64,000 bases of DNA from Ustilaginoidea virens (Eukaryota > Ascomycota > Sordariomycetes > Hypocreales > Clavicipitaceae): the NCBI RefSeq assembly GCF_000687475.1, contig NW_025064823.1, positions 34,051-98,050 on the forward strand. The letters are read 5' to 3'. The translations under genes were made by a program, and so were the position numbers. The notes below the pieces were generated by a model. That model was not told the origin of the DNA, did not search any database, and saw only the letters and a program-made list of their open reading frames with translations. Below are positions 62,896 through 64,000 of the stretch, one piece after another. The first letter of the stretch is position 1. The number at the start of each line of letters is the position of its first letter.

Positions 62896-63100
62896 CGGTA
62901 AAATCTCATAAAGTTTGAGTAGATAATGATATATTTACCTTTGGTGATCTTAACAAATTAAAAAGTGTAATAATTAATGCAGGTATGTTGAGATCAGGAT
63001 ATACTTACAGTATTTTATTTAAAGCTCGTAAAGGAGAACAATATGTAATGTTAGCTAATAGGTTATATTTTTTAACCCTGAGGATCCTTATCTTTTTTTT
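62896..63100 (+). pseudogene. Short protein-gene remnant, possibly plasmid DNA polymerase N-terminus
   Basis: About 60 codons are open (KVWVDNDIFTFGDLNKLKSV and on to YSILFKARKGEQYVMLANRL). The Y-ILFKAR...Y-ML-N pattern recalls, from memory, the N-terminal region of family B DNA polymerases of linear mitochondrial plasmids, but no catalytic motif is present. The identification is weak. Confidence 0.25.
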
Positions 63101-63305
63101 TATATAAGTTGAATATGTATATTGCGGATTATTTATCTAAAGTATACAAGGATTATATTCATATTTTTAATGGTAGTTGTAATGCTATTTTACTTGACTT
63201 ATTGATTTTAAAAATTCCTTAACTTAACAGGTAAAGTGTATTCTTGATAAGGATATTATCAGTGTTCGATCCACTGAGGAATTATATAATATTTTAGTAT
63301 TATAA

Positions 63306-63392
63306 AGAGAATTGGCCGAGTGGTTTAAGGCGGTAAGTTTGAGTTTTACTAGGTTAGATATAACTACATCCGTTCGAATCGGATATTCTCTG
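63306..63392 (+). tRNA. trnS: tRNA-Ser (UGA)
   Basis: The acceptor AGAGAAT pairs with ATTCTCT, the anticodon loop TTTGAGT gives UGA, and there is a long variable arm. Confidence 0.9.
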
Positions 63393-63425
63393 AAACTACT
63401 GATCAAACTAAAGTTTATATTATAA

Positions 63426-63497
63426 AAGAGTGTAGTTTAATTGGCAAAATAGGAAGCTTCAACCTTCAAATTCTTGGTTCGAATCCAAGTACTCTTG
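63426..63497 (+). tRNA. trnW: tRNA-Trp (UCA)
   Basis: The acceptor AAGAGTG pairs with TACTCTT. The anticodon loop CTTCAAC gives UCA, which reads both TGA and TGG as Trp. This agrees with the TGA use seen in all genes here. Confidence 0.9.
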
Positions 63498-63636
63498 AAA
63501 TTAATCAGGGGAGGGGGTTAATCAAAATTAATCTATAAACCTTCAGATATTTATAATAAATATTTACGAGCCTCCGGCTACTTTTATAAAATTTAGATAT
63601 ATAGAATATTAATAAATTAATAATTCACTTAAAATT

Positions 63637-63870
63637 TTGACTATCCAGCTTAGCAGGGCTAGTATAAACGGGAATAAAATAATAGTTCTAAGGATTGTAA
63701 GTTTTATTCTGAGATATTTAATTCGTAATAGTTACGAAATAAATGTATTTACAGAGTATCAAACATTTATTTCCATTGGTGAAGGGTTTGCAATATACCT
63801 TGTTTTACTTAATGAAGTTTTGAATGATTTACTAAGATCATATCAAAAATCCAAAAAAATTTCTAAATAA
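63637..63870 (+). CDS. Hypothetical 77-codon ORF
   Basis: It opens at TTG 63637 with no ATG and ends at TAA 63868-63870. It encodes a weakly hydrophobic central part (IIVLRIVSFILRYLI) and a basic C-terminus (YQKSKKISK). No match that I recognise. It lies between trnW and trnP in otherwise empty DNA and may be chance or a gene remnant. Confidence 0.2.
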   Translation: MTIQLSRASINGNKIIVLRIVSFILRYLIRNSYEINVFTEYQTFISIGEGFAIYLVLLNEVLNDLLRSYQKSKKISK

Positions 63871-63900
63871 AATATTCTTTATTCAAGTTGTTATATATAA

Positions 63901-63973
63901 CGGGTTGGAGCCGGATAGGTAAGGTGCTTCGTTTGGGACGGAGAGTAACTAGGTTCGATCCCTAGCAACCCGA
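63901..63973 (+). tRNA. trnP: tRNA-Pro (UGG)
   Basis: The acceptor CGGGTTG pairs with CAACCCG. The anticodon stem CTTCG/CGGAG encloses TTTGGGA, giving UGG. The T arm is CTAGG-TTCGATC-CCTAG. Confidence 0.93.
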
Positions 63974-64000
63974 AATTACGCCTAATTATAGTAGTATCAC

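Overview
The window is part of a large, intron-rich fungal mitochondrial genome. Every recognisable gene lies on the + strand. TGA sits where conserved proteins have Trp (for example the cob GQDIVEF-I-W-GG segment and the cox3 C-terminus), so genetic code 4 applies. Base composition is AT-rich. The gene set is nad5, cob, cox1, nad1, nad4, atp8, atp6, rns, cox3 and nad6, with a separate group II RT intron and many LAGLIDADG and GIY-YIG introns. This fits a filamentous fungus, most likely an Agaricomycete (Basidiomycota). I cannot name the species from the sequence alone.

Layout: nad5 3' end (1-1080); cob in 7 exons with 6 introns (1333-10547); trnC; cox1 in 13 exons with 12 introns (11004-28668), the first a group II intron with a reverse transcriptase/HNH protein; trnR(ucu); nad1 with 3 introns (28939-34384); nad4 with 1 (34485-37318); atp8; atp6 with 1 (37669-39826); a broken free-standing GIY-YIG gene and a Gly/Ala-rich membrane ORF (39900-41711); a scrambled atp6 fragment plus ghost intron; rns with a group II and a group I intron (about 42672-47390); a run of tRNA genes (Y, D, S-gcu, N) mixed with decayed endonuclease genes (47391-51784); cox3 with 2 introns (51785-55063); tRNA genes (one with apparent anticodon GCC, and G-ucc); nad6 with 1 intron (56614-59194); and then a long, mostly non-coding tail with trnV, trnS(uga), trnW, trnP and remnants of unrecognised genes.

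Exon coordinates were solved by joining the reading frames and requiring the usual group I junctions (exon ends in U, intron ends in G). The joined frames give intact proteins: Cob 389 aa, Cox1 528, Nad1 369, Nad4 485, Atp6 265, Cox3 269, Nad6 218. Cumulative exon lengths place cob introns after coding nt 201, 393, 490, 506, 562 and 823. The cox1 introns fall after nt 199, 212, 240, 281, 372, 493, 615, 731, 821, 1057, 1107 and 1125. Many of these are sites I recall as recurrent in fungi.

Most intron ORFs are fused in frame to the upstream exon, and about a third are visibly broken. The most unusual material is not the endonucleases. It is (1) a family of at least three Gly/Ala-rich membrane-protein ORFs or remnants: in cob intron 4, downstream of atp6, and next to trnN. 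Two of these are followed by a partial copy of the 3' end of the neighbouring gene. (2) A near-perfect leader motif (TTAGTTNTTTAAAGATATAT) occurs four times, each time 45-47 nt before an ATG. (3) Several small hairpin repeats have jumped into endonuclease genes.
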